Assembly: GCA_963970005.1 (NCBI GenBank)
Contig: CAXAMN010023695.1
Span: 1,554,559-1,618,558, forward strand
DNA: 64,000 nucleotides
Direction: 5' to 3'
Origin: Durusdinium trenchii
Taxonomy: Eukaryota > Sar > Dinophyceae > Suessiales > Symbiodiniaceae
How positions within the stretch are numbered: the stretch's first letter is position 1; every line of letters begins with the position of its first letter. This document shows, piece by piece, positions 32,301 to 43,978 of the stretch. The notes beneath the pieces are model-generated. The model saw nothing but the letters and a program-made list of their open reading frames with translations. It did not search any database and had not been told where the DNA came from. A program made the translations under genes and the position numbers.

Positions 32301-35089
32301 TATGTCATGCAGAGTCCAGAGTCCGAGCTGAGTCGTATGTCATCTCTACGTCACGTCGGCGTTTCTTTCTGAAGCTTTCGCGTGGCCCTGGCCGCAAGCG
32401 TCGCATCTGCCACACCCTCCACACCGGTTTGACCCAAGAAATGCTACGCCGGCGCCACAATCGGCGCTGGTGTAGGGCAGATCCGAACACAGCCCTTGTT
32501 GCTCGCAACAGAGGTCGCCTGCAGCAGGCGATCGAGGTATCGAATGCGGTCTTCAAGCGGCGACCGAAAAACTGGATCCTTGAATCGTCTTGAATCCATA
32601 TGGGGGGGCTGTGAAGCAGGTGCTTTAAAAAGAACTCCTACCAGCACCTTCCTGGCCAGGCTGTTAGTTGAGGGTTGTTGGACCCTCACAGGTCTCAATT
32701 GGTGACCTGTCGGAGGGTGCTGGTAGTAGCGTTCTTGCTCCTAGGAGAAAGGCCAGGAGCCCCTCGTAGCGTCCTAGTAGCGATGCCCTTTGCTCCCAAG
32801 TAATTAGGTTCTTGTTCGCACCAAAAACCCCCAAGTCAAGTCCGAGAATCCTCGCTTTGCCCAGTGGCGAGAGGCTCTTCAGTCGGGGTTTAGGACCTTT
32901 AGGGCGTGTTCGGATGGTTCAACTGTCGGTGGCCGTCCGCACGAGCCACTTGGGGACCCATCCCACTTGGATCTCCTCTTCAGTCTGGAATCCCTCCCAA
33001 ATCCGTCTTCCAGCGCATCCAAACCTCCCCACCCACCTTCATCTACCCCTCCCTCCACAGAAGGGCCAGATTTCCGGTCGTGCAGCTCAGCAACGGTCGC
33101 TGTCCGGGAAGCAAATGCTGTTGGGACACTGGATCTCAGCAGCGTTGAGCTTCGAGACGTAGCCGGGCCTCGACGGTTTCCGCCGCGTTTTTCGGCGACG
33201 GAAGCCTGGTGAGCCACCAGCTCCCTGGAAGTCGAAGCACCATTTATGATTGAATAGCCTGAAGACCGAGACCGAACAACCCTTTTACTAAGGCTAAGGG
33301 GTTCTTCACTGCAAAACCCCCAAAAAACGGCCCGGGCCCCCGCCGGACGACCACGCGGAAAAAAGGCGTTTTCGCCGCCATGGATCAAGCACTGCATCCC
33401 GTCGCAGAAGGCAGCTGGTACACAGCAAATGTCCTGGAAAAAAGGTCAGTGTGTCAGCGATTTGGCCAGCAGGGTCGGTCCTCTTAGGATTGCCCACCCT
33501 CCAAGTTCACAGGTTACCCTGAGGCTTCGCTTGGTGATTGTCATGCAGACTCTGGTCGGAACCTGTTGGCACCCACAACACCTCCGCCGTGCTCTCTTCG
33601 CCCACCCGAACGGCCGGGTCTTCAACAACATGACTCGTCCACCGTCCGTGAACGGCCGGTGCTTCGCGACATCACACCGAATCTCTTCTCCTTCGCCGAC
33701 CTCCGGACGGGTGGTGTCAAAATCCACCAGTCAGTTGAGTCAAGGGCAAACAGCCACTGAAGGCTGACATAGCTTGAAAAAGAAGCAAACACATACACCT
33801 GGAACAGTCCCAGTGACCGAACTTGATCGCCCGGGGTTTCAGGTCACGAGTTCCAGGCCTGTAAGTTCGGTCACTGGATCTCTAAAGATCGGTCACTGGG
33901 AAGGTCCCGGAACGTCTCTCAACATCTTTGAGCAGAGCATATCGGCTTTGTCATGAAACACCCTCAAGGCCCCCCAGGCTGATGTTGATCTACAAAGCCC
34001 GCTGAATCGAAGACCTATGTCTTGACCGACGACTCGGTACTCCGTTGGGATACAGCTTCACCTGGATTTCTCTAAGGCTTTCTGAGAGGTATCTGGCCCA
34101 TCTCGATCCTCCCCCCCCACGCCCAGCAGGGCCCGCCCCCGCCGGTCTCCTGGTCCAGAATCGGGTCGCAGGCGCGGTCCCGGCACCAGCCGTTCCTCGG
34201 CTGGAAGCTATGCGAGGGGCCAAAGCCGTGGACATGCACCGGCGGCGATTCAGAGGTTGGGAGGGTCGGGGTTTAGACCATGTTGGACCTCTGGATGCGG
34301 AGTGCCGAGCCATTGGCCCTTGAGTGGGGTAGAAGTGAACCCTTTTCCAACTGTTGTCTTGAGTGGGGAAACCAATCCTCCAAAAAAAACAATGGTTAAA
34401 GGTTATCCACTGAGGCGGAGTAGGTCAGTGAAAACCATGGAAAAAAGAAAGCTTTCACCCCCCCAGGCCACAAAAACCTCCCTCCAGTCATCTGAGCTCA
34501 TCTCCACAAAAAACCCTCTCCGTGCCCATGCTGCATGGTCTGTAGGTTCAGAGCCACCGGCCCATCCTCAGACGCCAAGCTGCAGGTCAGGGACCAGATT
34601 CTGGGACCGGTCGCAGGTGGTCATCGTCGCACAGGACTCCACCTGAAGCGCCCATAAAAAGCCGATCGAGCAAAGCGGAAACAACGGGAGGGAGGGAGGG
34701 AGGGAGGGAGGGAGCATGTAGAACACCAAAACGGTTTTTGACACAGGAGCATCGTCTTTCACAGGGGACCTCAAGTACAGCTACGCCACCGCGTTCCCCA
34801 CAACCCAAGGACCTAAGAACCTGAGGTTTGGCGATGCCACAAAAACGTGGAGCTGAACAGTTCGAAGACGAACAACTCGGTCGGTCGAAGTCCAAAACTG
34901 CTCGTGTTCTCCCCATGTGAAAATTCTCGAACAAAAACACTAGGTTTGAGAAGCTTTCTCTCCAACCCCGGAGTCTTTTTCAAGTTTGGCCACAGGTGAG
35001 CTCTCGCCAACACCAACCTGTTCCACACGGTGTTTCGTCCGGACCGCGCACTGGGCTCTCCCGGCGCGGTCGCAGCAGATGTCCCGGTC
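23344..35089 (-). CDS. Multi-exon gene of Cys-rich repeats, partial
   Basis: At least ten short exons, read from high to low coordinate, carry a repeat of roughly 40 residues: CC-x5-6-C-x4-5-C-x-H-G-Y, then x-Y-C-x4-C-x3-D-x3-CC. Exons with boundaries: 35089 down (DRDICCDRAG), 33433 down (DICCVPAAFCDG), 32518 down (DLCCEQQGLCSD), 31080-31132 (TCCQPAMRCDLGLNCSH), 30593-30633 (YVEKPEYAETYCL), 30153-30228 (LLVCCDPAAPCSDITCGH), 29743-29760 (DTYCS), 28319-28435 (YWFDSPERCVRDPC...DCCKPSEPC), 26520-26602 (DRCCDVAAHCDTLDCGHGYTP), about 26083-26124 (DPTANDTYCPATSCD), 25064-25139 (TCPHGFTPWPDTYCDGIFCD), 24407 down (DRDICCRPAMSCT), 23344-23371 (VTRFDAYCDG). Several neighbours join in phase across GC/GA/GT...AG|G introns. 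Some exons are missing, and the first and last exons were not found. The Cys pattern suggests a disulphide-rich secreted or surface protein. Confidence 0.65.
26160..26275. repeat. Short interspersed motif CTAGTAGCGTCCGATCGCT
   Basis: AGTAGCGTCC occurs three times in 110 bp, twice followed by GATCGCT, with CCAGGAGCCCTAGTAGCG between. A related cluster is at 32727-32790 and a single related copy (GTAGCGTCCGATCCCG) lies near 56458. It is an intronic repeat family of unknown nature. Confidence 0.6.
32638..32726. mobile_element. Small inverted-repeat element
   Basis: Arms CTACCAGCACCTTCC (32638-32652) and GGAGGGTGCTGGTAG (32712-32726) pair with one mismatch around a non-coding centre. The arm resembles the CTACCAGGACCTTCC arm of the elements at 2133 and 3963. 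It lies in a presumed intron of the Cys-rich gene. Confidence 0.6.
32727..32790. repeat. AGTAGCG repeat cluster, second copy
   Basis: Contains GTAGTAGCGTTCTTGCTCC, GGCCAGGAGCCCCTCGTAGC and CCTAGTAGCGATGCCC, matching the cluster at 26160-26275 piece by piece with rearrangement. Confidence 0.5.
33811..33901. repeat. Inverted repeat with GGTCACTGG arms
   Basis: CCAGTGACCGAACTT (33811-33825) pairs perfectly with AAGTTCGGTCACTGG (33864-33878). A second partial arm, GATCGGTCACTGGGA, follows at 33889. It is non-coding and similar in style to the element at 43219. Confidence 0.6.
34686..34714. repeat. (GGGA)n microsatellite
   Basis: Seven GGGA units in a row. Confidence 0.9.
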
Positions 35090-36671
35090 CTTCTCGGGAT
35101 CACAGACCTTGAGTCCGCGGAGCTCGCGCGCGGGAGGGGTGGTTTTGGGGTCGGAAGAATCGGCTCAGAAAGCTGGACTCAGCCCACCCAGATGAGGCTT
35201 GGCTTTCGGTGGGTACGACGTGAATGCGTGTGCTTCTGGAAGAGTTCTGAACACATCCATGTCGGACTGGGTCCTTCGGACAGTTGACACAGATGCTTGT
35301 GTCGTAAATCCCTACAGTGAATCCATGGGGATGGCGCAACAGGTTGGGTTCTTTGAACTTCCTTCAACAGAATCATCTGGTGGTTGGCCATTTTCTCCTC
35401 TACCAGGTCGGTGATAGGGTTGAGTGTGTTCCGAGTGTGGGTCGAGTTGCCCATCTCAGAAAGAGGAAGAAGCCTGGACATGTGGGCTCAGGATTAAAGA
35501 CCTGTGAACCAGATGTGCAACAGGTCTTAAGGAGTCTGACTCTAGAAAACAACGAAATTCTGAGCTCTATACTTTCAAAAACTTTTCACTAGCAGCAGGG
35601 CTCGATGTCTCTCCAGCAAGGCTCTCCCTGTCCCTAAGCCGAGCGGAGCGGCCGAAACCATCGAAAACCGAGTGGCCGCTCGGCTGCAATAGAGATCCTT
35701 GGCATCTAGCTTCAGCACATAGCTGTAGAGGCACACCTCGGGACTGAAGGATCACAGACGTTGGAAGAGGCAGACAGAGAAAAAAGAAAAGAATCACATG
35801 ATTGAAATTACACTCTACACGTCTCTACACGTCTCTACACTCTACCTGCAAGTCTGGTCTTCCTGCTTCAGACCGGATCAACCCACCTCCTTTCCACACC
35901 CTTTTCCCACGTCCAACGCTTCTTAAGCGGGCGGGTTCCGCAAGACACCGGGGGACTCCGGAGGTTTCCACCCACACGGCCGGGCTCCGCGATCGACTCG
36001 TTCGGCTGAAGGCAGGGCGACTTGACACCGGGGGTACCCAGATGTTGGGGCTTCAAGAGAGACCCCATGGTTTCTAGACCTGGGGTGTTTTTTATCCGTC
36101 ACAAGGGCTGGGGCCTCTTTTGGGAACGGGTGAGGATTGACTGCAGCCCAACATCGAGGAGTAGAAGACGAGATCAACCCGTACCTCGAGCTGCCCTGCC
36201 AGCGCACCTCGCTGCACCTCGCCGTATCCTCTGCGAGGCGCTCCCAGGGAGGCGCATGGCGCCCGTTGGATGTACAAGGTGCCATCCACGTTCTGCAAGA
36301 AGTGCCAGAAGAGGACGCTCGTCACCACCTGACGCGCGGTGTCATACGCTCACTCGGCGGGGAGTGGTGCCCCACCAGGCAGAACATGGTGCTTGGTTCC
36401 AGGTCTTTTTCCTGGATGGGTCTAGATATTGGGTGATGATACATCAATCCTTCTGTCGCTGCCGCGGTCTCTGGATCTCTTACACCAAGCCGGACATTCA
36501 CTCTCAAAGCCCGTGAGTGTGGTGAAACCACAAATGCTGCCGGTGCTCCCACTGGTTTTCTGCTGCTGATTCAAAGTCTGTAGATTGGTTTCTTGTGTCA
36601 GCACAATTGCTGGACACTGACCCACGCGTGGTCACAAGCTACCTGAATTCGGTCCTGGCAACTGGAAGAGC
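35090..36671. other. No firm gene between the Cys-rich gene and HSP90
   Basis: Should contain the 5' exons of the Cys-rich gene and the HSP90 3' region. A minus-strand frame near 36170-36290 (NVDGTLYIQRAPC) looks exon-like but lacks an AG|G acceptor. I call nothing. Confidence 0.4.
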
Positions 36672-39600
36672 CTAGTCCACTTCCTCCATCTTGGAGGCCT
36701 CATCTGCAGCTCCCTCAACCTCCTAACGGGGCAAAATGTTGTGGCTTTTGCGGTCCGATCCTAAAGATTGGTTAGTTAAGTTGATGTTAGTCGTCCGTCC
36801 AATAAACATCAAACTGTACAACTCCTGTTTGTAAATGAAAAATAATGAAAATAGTTTTGCAAGGGACGGTTTCCACTACTTCCTGGGAAACCAATTTGCT
36901 TCTGTATCCAGTCTCCTCCAACGGGGGCAAATCATCGTCATCGCCCAAGCCCTCATCATCGTCATCGATGCTCAGGCCGAGCTTGATCATGCGGTGAATG
37001 CGGCCGGCGAACTGGGTGGGCTCATCCAGGTTGAAACCAGATGTCAAAAGCGAAGTATCGAACAGCAGCCAAATCAAGTCCTTCACCGTCTTGTCGGACT
37101 TGTCTGCAGCCGCCTTCTTCTTCAACTCCGCCATGATGGAGTGCTTGGGGTTCACTTCCATGGTCTTCTTAGAGACCATGTATGAAGTCATGGAATTGTC
37201 ACGAAGAGCCTGTGCCTTCATGATTCGCTCCATGTTCGCCGACCAACCATACTCAGAGGTGGTCAACACGCAGGGGGAGTCGGCCATGCGGGAAGAGACG
37301 ATGACCTTCTCCACCTTGTCTCCCAAGACTTCCTTCATGAGCTTTGTGAGCGGCTCGAACTCGGCTTTCAGCTCCTCAATCTTCTTCCTCGGATAAACGT
37401 TTAAGACCCTTTGGATCGAATCCTATCTTCCTCATGGCTTCAGAGAGTGTGAAACTTGGAACATTCACCCGGAAAATCCAGGTGTCTTTTCGTCCTCATC
37501 ATCAATGTCGAGACCTAAGCCGCTGTTCTGCTGCAAGCATGTCAAGCCGGGACACGGCATATCAAAGGTTGGTATGCAAGGACACCACTGAATCAACAAT
37601 TGTTACACCGCAAGGGCGTTGCTTAGCCTCTGCATACACCAGAACATCCACAGCAAGCACTCCCGTGAGAACAGCATCTGAGGATAAGACCTTCCTTGGT
37701 GGTACTCTTCAACTTCTTGCCTTGAATGTGCTAAAGGAACCTAAACAAACAAATGTGCTTCCGACTTCCGAGCTTCCTTTACTTTTGTAGATTCCCTATA
37801 GCCTATAGAACAACGAGTTTGAGTGGAGAAAGAAACTATAACCTTTGGCAGTTTGGCAATCCAGGTTGCCGTCGAACTCCTTGAGCTGCTGGGTGGCATA
37901 CTCGTCGATGGGGTCAATCATGTACAGCACCTCAATGCCCTTCTTGCGCAAGGTCTCGAGGAAGGGTGAAGAAGACACTGCCGCAATGCTCTCACCTGTG
38001 ATGTAGTAGATGTCATTCTGTCCCTCCTTCATGCGGTCCACGTACTCCTTGAGGCTGATCTGCTCATCGCCAGACTTGGAGGTGTGGTAGCGAAGGAGCT
38101 CGGCTACCTTCGTTCGGTTGGTGGAGTCTTCATGCACTCCAAGCTTGAGGCACTTGCCGAACTGCTCGTAGAACTTCTTGTAGTCATCCTTCTTCTCGGC
38201 AATCTCGGCGAACATCTCCAAGCACTTCTTCACCAAATTCTTCTTGATCACTCGCAGGATCTTGTTCTGCTGAAGGGTCTCGCGAGAGATGTTCAGAGGC
38301 AAGTCCTCAGAGTCCACGACACCCTTGACGAAGTTCAGCCACTCTGGCATCAACTCCTCGCAGTCATCCATGATGAAAACACGGCGCACGTAGAGCTTGA
38401 TGTTGTTTCGCTTCCTGAGTTGGTATGACCCCAGCAAAAACAAAATACATAAAGTAAAGTTCTTGCCCCAATACTTTCTATACTAAAGCAGAAAGCCAAG
38501 GCTTAGTACGTTCACAGGTCAGGTGAGTTTCTTCTTGGTCTCAAAGAGGTCGAAAGGAGCCCGGCGAGGCACAAACAGCAGCGCACGGAACTCCAGCTGG
38601 CCTTCAACGCTGAAGTGCTTCACGGCCAAGTGATCCTCCCAGTCATTGGACAAAGACTTGTAGAAGCTGGCATACCTGAGAGATATGCCAGTCGAAGGTA
38701 CCGTGATGGTCCGAAAAAAGGAGTGCGGGACCCCGATGATGGTTTCATGGAATGGCCAAAAATCAATGCAGATACCCCAACAAAGAGAGGACAATGATCC
38801 CTGCCGTCTTGATTCCTCGAAAATACCATGGAGGAAAGCATCTGTAAAAGTCGCATCAAGGGAATTATCTACGCAAACTCCACTATCAACTAATGTTAAA
38901 CTTCTCAAACGGTGGTCCGTTTTGAACCATTTCTGCTAGCCCCGGTGTTTTAGGAACACATTCCCCTCCCATCTTCAGCCTCAGCCCATATCCATATAGG
39001 TTTACCCATCCAATCCATTCATCCATCCAAATCAATCAATCCGATCGATCGATCTATAAATCAATCCAATCCATCAAAGAACCTTTATATAGTGGTCCAA
39101 ATCCAGGAGGCTCTTCATTGGTCACGTCTTCGGACTTGCGCATCCACAAGGGCTTGTTCTTATTGAGCTGCTCCCACTCATGGGACACCTCCTTCACCTG
39201 GCCGTCGACGCGACAGCGCCACACCCGGACAGCCGCGAAGCACGTGCGACGGTGTGGGGGACGAGAAGACCGCCGCGACGTAACGGCGGCCGACGGGTGC
39301 GGCGATCGGTGGAATGGAGAGTCGCTTCGCCCCCCACAAAGGGAGAGACAGAGAGAGAGAGAGAGAGAGAGACAGAGGGGGGGGGGGGGGGTGATCAAAC
39401 AAGTTCTTGGGAGAAGAAAACCCTGACTGGAGTTGACTAAGTTCTTTGGAGTAGATCATTTCTTTTGATAAGGAGCTCTATTGGAAGTCGCGCGTTTGTG
39501 GAAGATCTGCTCGCAAGGTTAATCCCCTTGATCCATTTCACCTTTGGAGCCGAACCGTGAACAACACAGAAGAAGTTCTTCAGGCTTCAGAAAAGGCACC

Positions 39601-42600
39601 CGGTTCAAAGAAATGATTCACATGATGCTAGCGTATTTTGGGGTTCCTTGTTTTGTTTGTGTGTTTTAGATAGGTTCGCAAGGGTTTGTTGTTTATTCGA
39701 GTTTGTCTCGGGAAGACATCGTCTCGTTTCCAATGCCTTCTTCGTTTTCTTCTTCTTCTCCTCCTTCTCCTTCTCCTCATCGACCTCCTCGATCTTGGGC
39801 TCGTCACCCTCCTCCTTCTTCTCCTCTTCACCCTCATCCTCGCTGTCGGTGACCTCTTTCTCCTTGCTCTTCTCGACATAGAGCTCAATTGGGAAGCCAA
39901 TAAATTCGGAGTGTTTCTTCACCAAGTCCTTCAGGCGGCGCTCCTCCAAGAACTCGGATTGGTCCTCTTTGAGGTAGCAAATAATTTTCGTGCCGCGCTT
40001 GATCTCACCATGCACAAGTTCGGTATCCTTTTGCACCGTGAAAGAGCCGCCTGCTCCGGATTCCTCAGTCGTTTGCCCAAAGAACCTAGCAAATTGACAA
40101 AAATTCACCTTATTGATCCTCCTTCCTAGTGACTTTGGGGTGGCATTGTTCATTTCGTTTCTTACATGTAAAACCGATTCCAAACCAACCAAAGTAAAAA
40201 AGATTGAAGGTTCGTTTTGGCCACCTAAGAATCCCAAATGTACTGTTCGTCGTCGTTGTGTTTGCTGACCACACGCACCTTGTCGGACACAAGGTATGCG
40301 CTGTAGAAACCGACGCCAAACCTTGGATGGTCGAAACCAACGGCAAACAGTCCAAGAGTTTCTAGTTTGTCAATCCAGCAGCACCTCAATGAAACAAAAG
40401 TAAAAGACTACTTAACGCAAGATGCCAGGAAACTGGCCGATCATGGAGATGTCGCCCCCAGCAGCCATGGCTTCCATGAAAGCTTTGGTGCCTGACTTGG
40501 CAATGGTGCCCAAATTGTTGATGAGTTCGTTCTTGGTCATGCCGATGCCAGAGTCCTCGATGGTCAAGGTCGAGTTCGTCTTGTCCGGCACGATCCTTGG
40601 GGCGCGCAAGAGTTTTCTTTGTTCCGAAATTGACTTTCCCACAATAATATGTTTGGGCAAGTGGCTTGATGAAGAAATTCGGCTGGGCCTGTAAGCAAAA
40701 TAAGCAAGTAAGCAAGCAAGTATGCAAGCAAAAGCGTGCCCTTTGAAACGGCAACAACTCAGCACTCACTCACAACCATCAAGTTCACTGCTACTTGCAC
40801 CAAAAAACATTCAACATCCAGCTCAGCCTCGATCTTGTCCGGGTCGGTGATGGACTCATAACGGATCTTGTCCAAGGCGTCCGAGGCATTGGAGATCAAC
40901 TCTCGCAAGAAGATCTCCTTGTTGGAGTAGAACGTATTGATAATCCTGAGGGTGGAATCGATGAAAGATGCCTCAACCTAACACGGGTTAGAGGCACAGG
41001 ATCAGGTTTGCTAGACCCCGCGGCCATGGCAGCGGCACTGCGAAAAACATCCAAAGCCGGGGACCAGTCGCCTGGCCGGTGAAGCATCGTGCCGCACAGA
41101 CACAAAAGTTTTTCTTATTTGGTCTTCTTGCCCACAGTGCCCCACTTGTGGTTTTGGATCCAAGGGGTCTTGAAACTTTCTTGTATAGCTCTTTCGGGCT
41201 TGATCGAAATCTAGGCTTCGGGCTCCACCACGCAACAACGGGATGGCAAACAACTTTCGTCTGACCTCAACAGAAATATCGGCCATGTGCAAAACGTAAG
41301 CAACACATTCACAAACGCTGGAAGCGCCATCCAAGCCGTTGCGTTGCGCCAAAGCGGATACAGGCACGGTCGGCACACGACGTTGGGAAGCAAAGGCATC
41401 ACAGTGCCAGAACAGGTGCACATGGTTGGGAACCGCAACATCATGACAAAAAGGACAGATGTCGTGGCCGTGCCCCAAACGAGCAGCCGGGCTCGTGAAA
41501 CCGCCCGACAAAATTTAAAAAAACTATACGAATCGACTGTATTACACCGTAAGCTACGTGAAGGCACGTCAAGGGTTCCCTAACCAGTATGGCAATGCCC
41601 CCTCTACTACCATCAGCCAGGGTGCTTGCGGAAAGGCAACCATGTGACCGTCTGACGGCACGCACGGGCCGCGGCCCCGAGCTCGTCCTCCGGCAAGCCC
41701 TGTTCCTGAACCGCAACAACCAAAACATTTTGAGCCAGAGCAGGAGATAGAAGGTGCTCGCCATGACGCCTCCAAGACCGAAGATTCACCGACCAGCATC
41801 GGATGGGAGACTCGGGCCCCGGATGGGGCAGCTGCGCCGACTCGGCTCGGAGACTCCGACGGGTGGCTGCTAAACCATCCGCTCGGAACAGTTGAACGAC
41901 AGCCACGCTTCTTCGGGACTCCCTAGGACCCGTTTCTTTGGGTCGGGCACCGACCGTCTTGCGAGGAACATGTCTTGCCTTGAAGGCCGATGCGGACAGC
42001 GGAGGAAGCGGCACGATTGCACTGATCGAAAAAGCTCCGGCGTTTCTTATCCGAAGGAGGAGACTCTTGGTTTTCTTAGTTAGGGCACACCAAGTGAACC
42101 AGCTGCCATTTCATGAAAACTAATTGACAAGCCGAACATTGAACCCGAGTCCAAACCTGGCCAGAGTTGGCGAGACAGAAGTTGGGGGTAGGGNNNNNNN
42201 NNNCACCGGTTGCAACTTTGACACTGAGAAAAGATGCGTACAGCAGGGTGCCTCTGTAGAACCGAGCATTGTGGGCGATCATTTCAGATGTGATCACCGG
42301 GTGAAAACACTATTGTACAAGCGCCCCCCCTGGAAGAGGGGGTAGTAAGTAACCTGAAAGGAAGCCATCCCAATAAAGCTTCGGGATTGTACCGGCATTC
42401 ACGCCAAACAGCGGCCTTAAGGCCTCTCGAACACTGGCAAGCCTGCACACTCACTTTGGACCTTTCCGCCTGCCACTTTCCAGCTAATTACTTGGTACTT
42501 GATGTCCAAAATATTGTTGAACTTATCAGTCTTGCCCACTGGGCCCTGACAGAAAGAGTAAAGCTTGCTTGAAATTCAGCTCGAGGCTCAAGCTCATCAA

Positions 42601-42639
42601 CTGCTGAATGTCAGCATTGAATGCGAAGGTCTCCGCCAT
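36672..42639 (-). CDS. HSP90: Cytosolic HSP90 chaperone, complete, 13 exons
   Basis: ATP-driven chaperone that folds and activates client proteins. Exons: 42590-42639, 40828-40945, 40666-40688, 40434-40595, 40234-40321, 40063-39737, 39112-39197, 38532-38675, 37870-38414, 37691-37720, 37487-37514, 36916-37387, 36672-36722. They sum to 2124 nt, exactly 707 codons plus stop, and every junction keeps frame. The N-terminal ATPase has [16 protein letters not shown] (Glu32, Asn36), [11 protein letters not shown] (Asp78) and [11 protein letters not shown] (119-129). A Lys/Glu linker follows. The middle domain has [10 protein letters not shown] with the catalytic Arg. The C-terminus MEEVD binds TPR co-chaperones and marks the cytosolic form. 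Length is normal for the family. Donors are GC (5), GA (5) and GT (2); all acceptors are AG|G. Three exons are only 23, 30 and 28 nt. Intron 1 (1644 nt) holds a LINE remnant and a gap. Confidence 0.96.
39344..39391. repeat. (GA)n then poly-G microsatellite in HSP90 intron 6
   Basis: About fifteen GA units with two interruptions, followed by some 15 G. It lies between exons 39112-39197 and 39737-40063. Confidence 0.85.
41011..42014 (-). pseudogene. Decayed LINE with its reverse transcriptase deleted
   Basis: The 5' part (about 41600-42014) encodes the start of an endonuclease/exonuclease/phosphatase-type domain: [29 protein letters not shown], then, after a frameshift near 41620, [16 protein letters not shown]. 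The 3' part (41011-41511) encodes the Cys/His module that ends many LINE proteins: [19 protein letters not shown]. The whole reverse transcriptase between them is absent. The copy has a frameshift and an internal deletion and cannot be functional. It lies in HSP90 intron 1 in the same orientation as the gene. Confidence 0.7.
42194..42203. other. Assembly gap (10 N) in HSP90 intron 1
   Basis: Ten N between the LINE remnant and exon 1. No HSP90 coding sequence is missing. Confidence 0.99.
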
Positions 42640-43218
42640 TGCGAGATCCTCGTTGAAGAGAGCGAATTGGTTTCCTCAAAACTGATCACTGGAGCCGCGC
42701 TTTCGCAGAGGAAGAATCGGGCTTGCATCTGAGACAGGCACTAGCTCTGTTTCAACAATCCGAAGGTCTACTCAGAGTTGCATGCAATTCCCTCAGAGTT
42801 TAGTACAAAACCACCAAACACTCACACAGTGTGCTGCTCAACCCGTTTTGATCAACAAAGGCCCGCTCCACTCGATCGATGTCTCTCCCCCGAGATCTGC
42901 GACGATCCGCGCCTGCACCCAGCTACCATCTTCTCGCCTCAAGGACTCTGCCAGTGGATTCAGGTTACGCGGAGCGCAACAGCAGAGTTTTGGAATGGGG
43001 AGGAGTGATATAACAGTCATTCTCATTGGAGTGGAGAAAACGTCGGGAGGTTTCTTTGTCCCATCCTCCTTTTTTTGGGTTTGCTCCATCCAAGCATCCA
43101 AGCGGAGCAATACTGGGACCCCGAGCTGAAGCTCCGTTTCCAGAATCGAGCCTGGCAAACCACCGTCACTCACCTTCCACCGAAAGAAAGGTGGTGGAAC
43201 AAAGAAGTCCCAGAACTT
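42640..43218. other. Region upstream of HSP90
   Basis: Expected to hold the HSP90 promoter. No TATA or other element was recognised, and no spliced-leader-like sequence is seen before the ATG. Confidence 0.4.
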
Positions 43219-43325
43219 CCAGAACCTTCAAAGTGACCGTCCTCGAGATCCTAGAATGAGGTCACTTATATAGTCCCTAAAAAGGTCACTGAGAGACTCC
43301 AAAGAGGTCACTTTGAAGGTCCTGG
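43219..43325. mobile_element. Small inverted-repeat element upstream of HSP90
   Basis: Arms CCAGAACCTTCAAAGTGACC (43219-43238) and GGTCACTTTGAAGGTCCTGG (43306-43325) pair over 20 bp with one mismatch. An additional GGTCACTgAGAGACTCC copy lies inside at 43284. Non-coding, 107 bp. Confidence 0.75.
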
Positions 43326-43978
43326 TTCCATGACTTGAGAACTACTCCACCTGGTCGTCATGATCCATCCACTTACCAGTTCGGGGGGAAGGTGCGTCGT
43401 CATGTTCCTGGACTATCAGGGAGGGCTTGAGAAGCCCCCTATGAAATCAATGGTGAACGGTCTGAATGGTGTTCCTTCCAGCGGAAAGCGTGGCAACCAA
43501 CCAGAAACGGCTCACTTTGCAACCAGCTAAGCTTGAATGGAATAGAATGGAATGCGGAATGCTCAAAAAGGAGCCAGGAGTTGCGGGCACCGGTGTCGTT
43601 TGCTTAGGATTTCAAACGCATGGGCTGGATGGAAGAGAAATTCGTCGCCAAACGCTGGGCCTTTGGCGAAGACCAGCCATCCAAACTGACCAAACGCCCA
43701 ATGTCTTTGGATCCCATCGTCACGATGGTCGTCTCCCAAAACCATGGCAAATCCGCATTCCGACGGTATGACTCAAAGAAAAATGCCTTTTCAGTCAAGA
43801 GCAAAGGAAAGCCCTTTTGGGCCACAAAAAGCCCATACTGATGTCCTGACTCTTAGCTCTTCAAGACCACCAGACCACCTCCCCCCGTCCTCGGAAGCAA
43901 AGAATAGAAAAATGCACCTCAGGTCCCTCTGTACCGTTTGCTTCAGAATTAAAAAACTACTTAAAGCCTCTTAAAGCC
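43326..43978. other. No supported gene
   Basis: No recognised motif; overlapping open frames only. Confidence 0.45.

Noticed and set aside
33086..33135. Additional YC-type half-repeat (IQCPNSICFPDSDRC) of the Cys-rich gene
   Set aside because: The peptide fits the pattern but there is no AG|G acceptor in front of it, so it was left out of the exon list.
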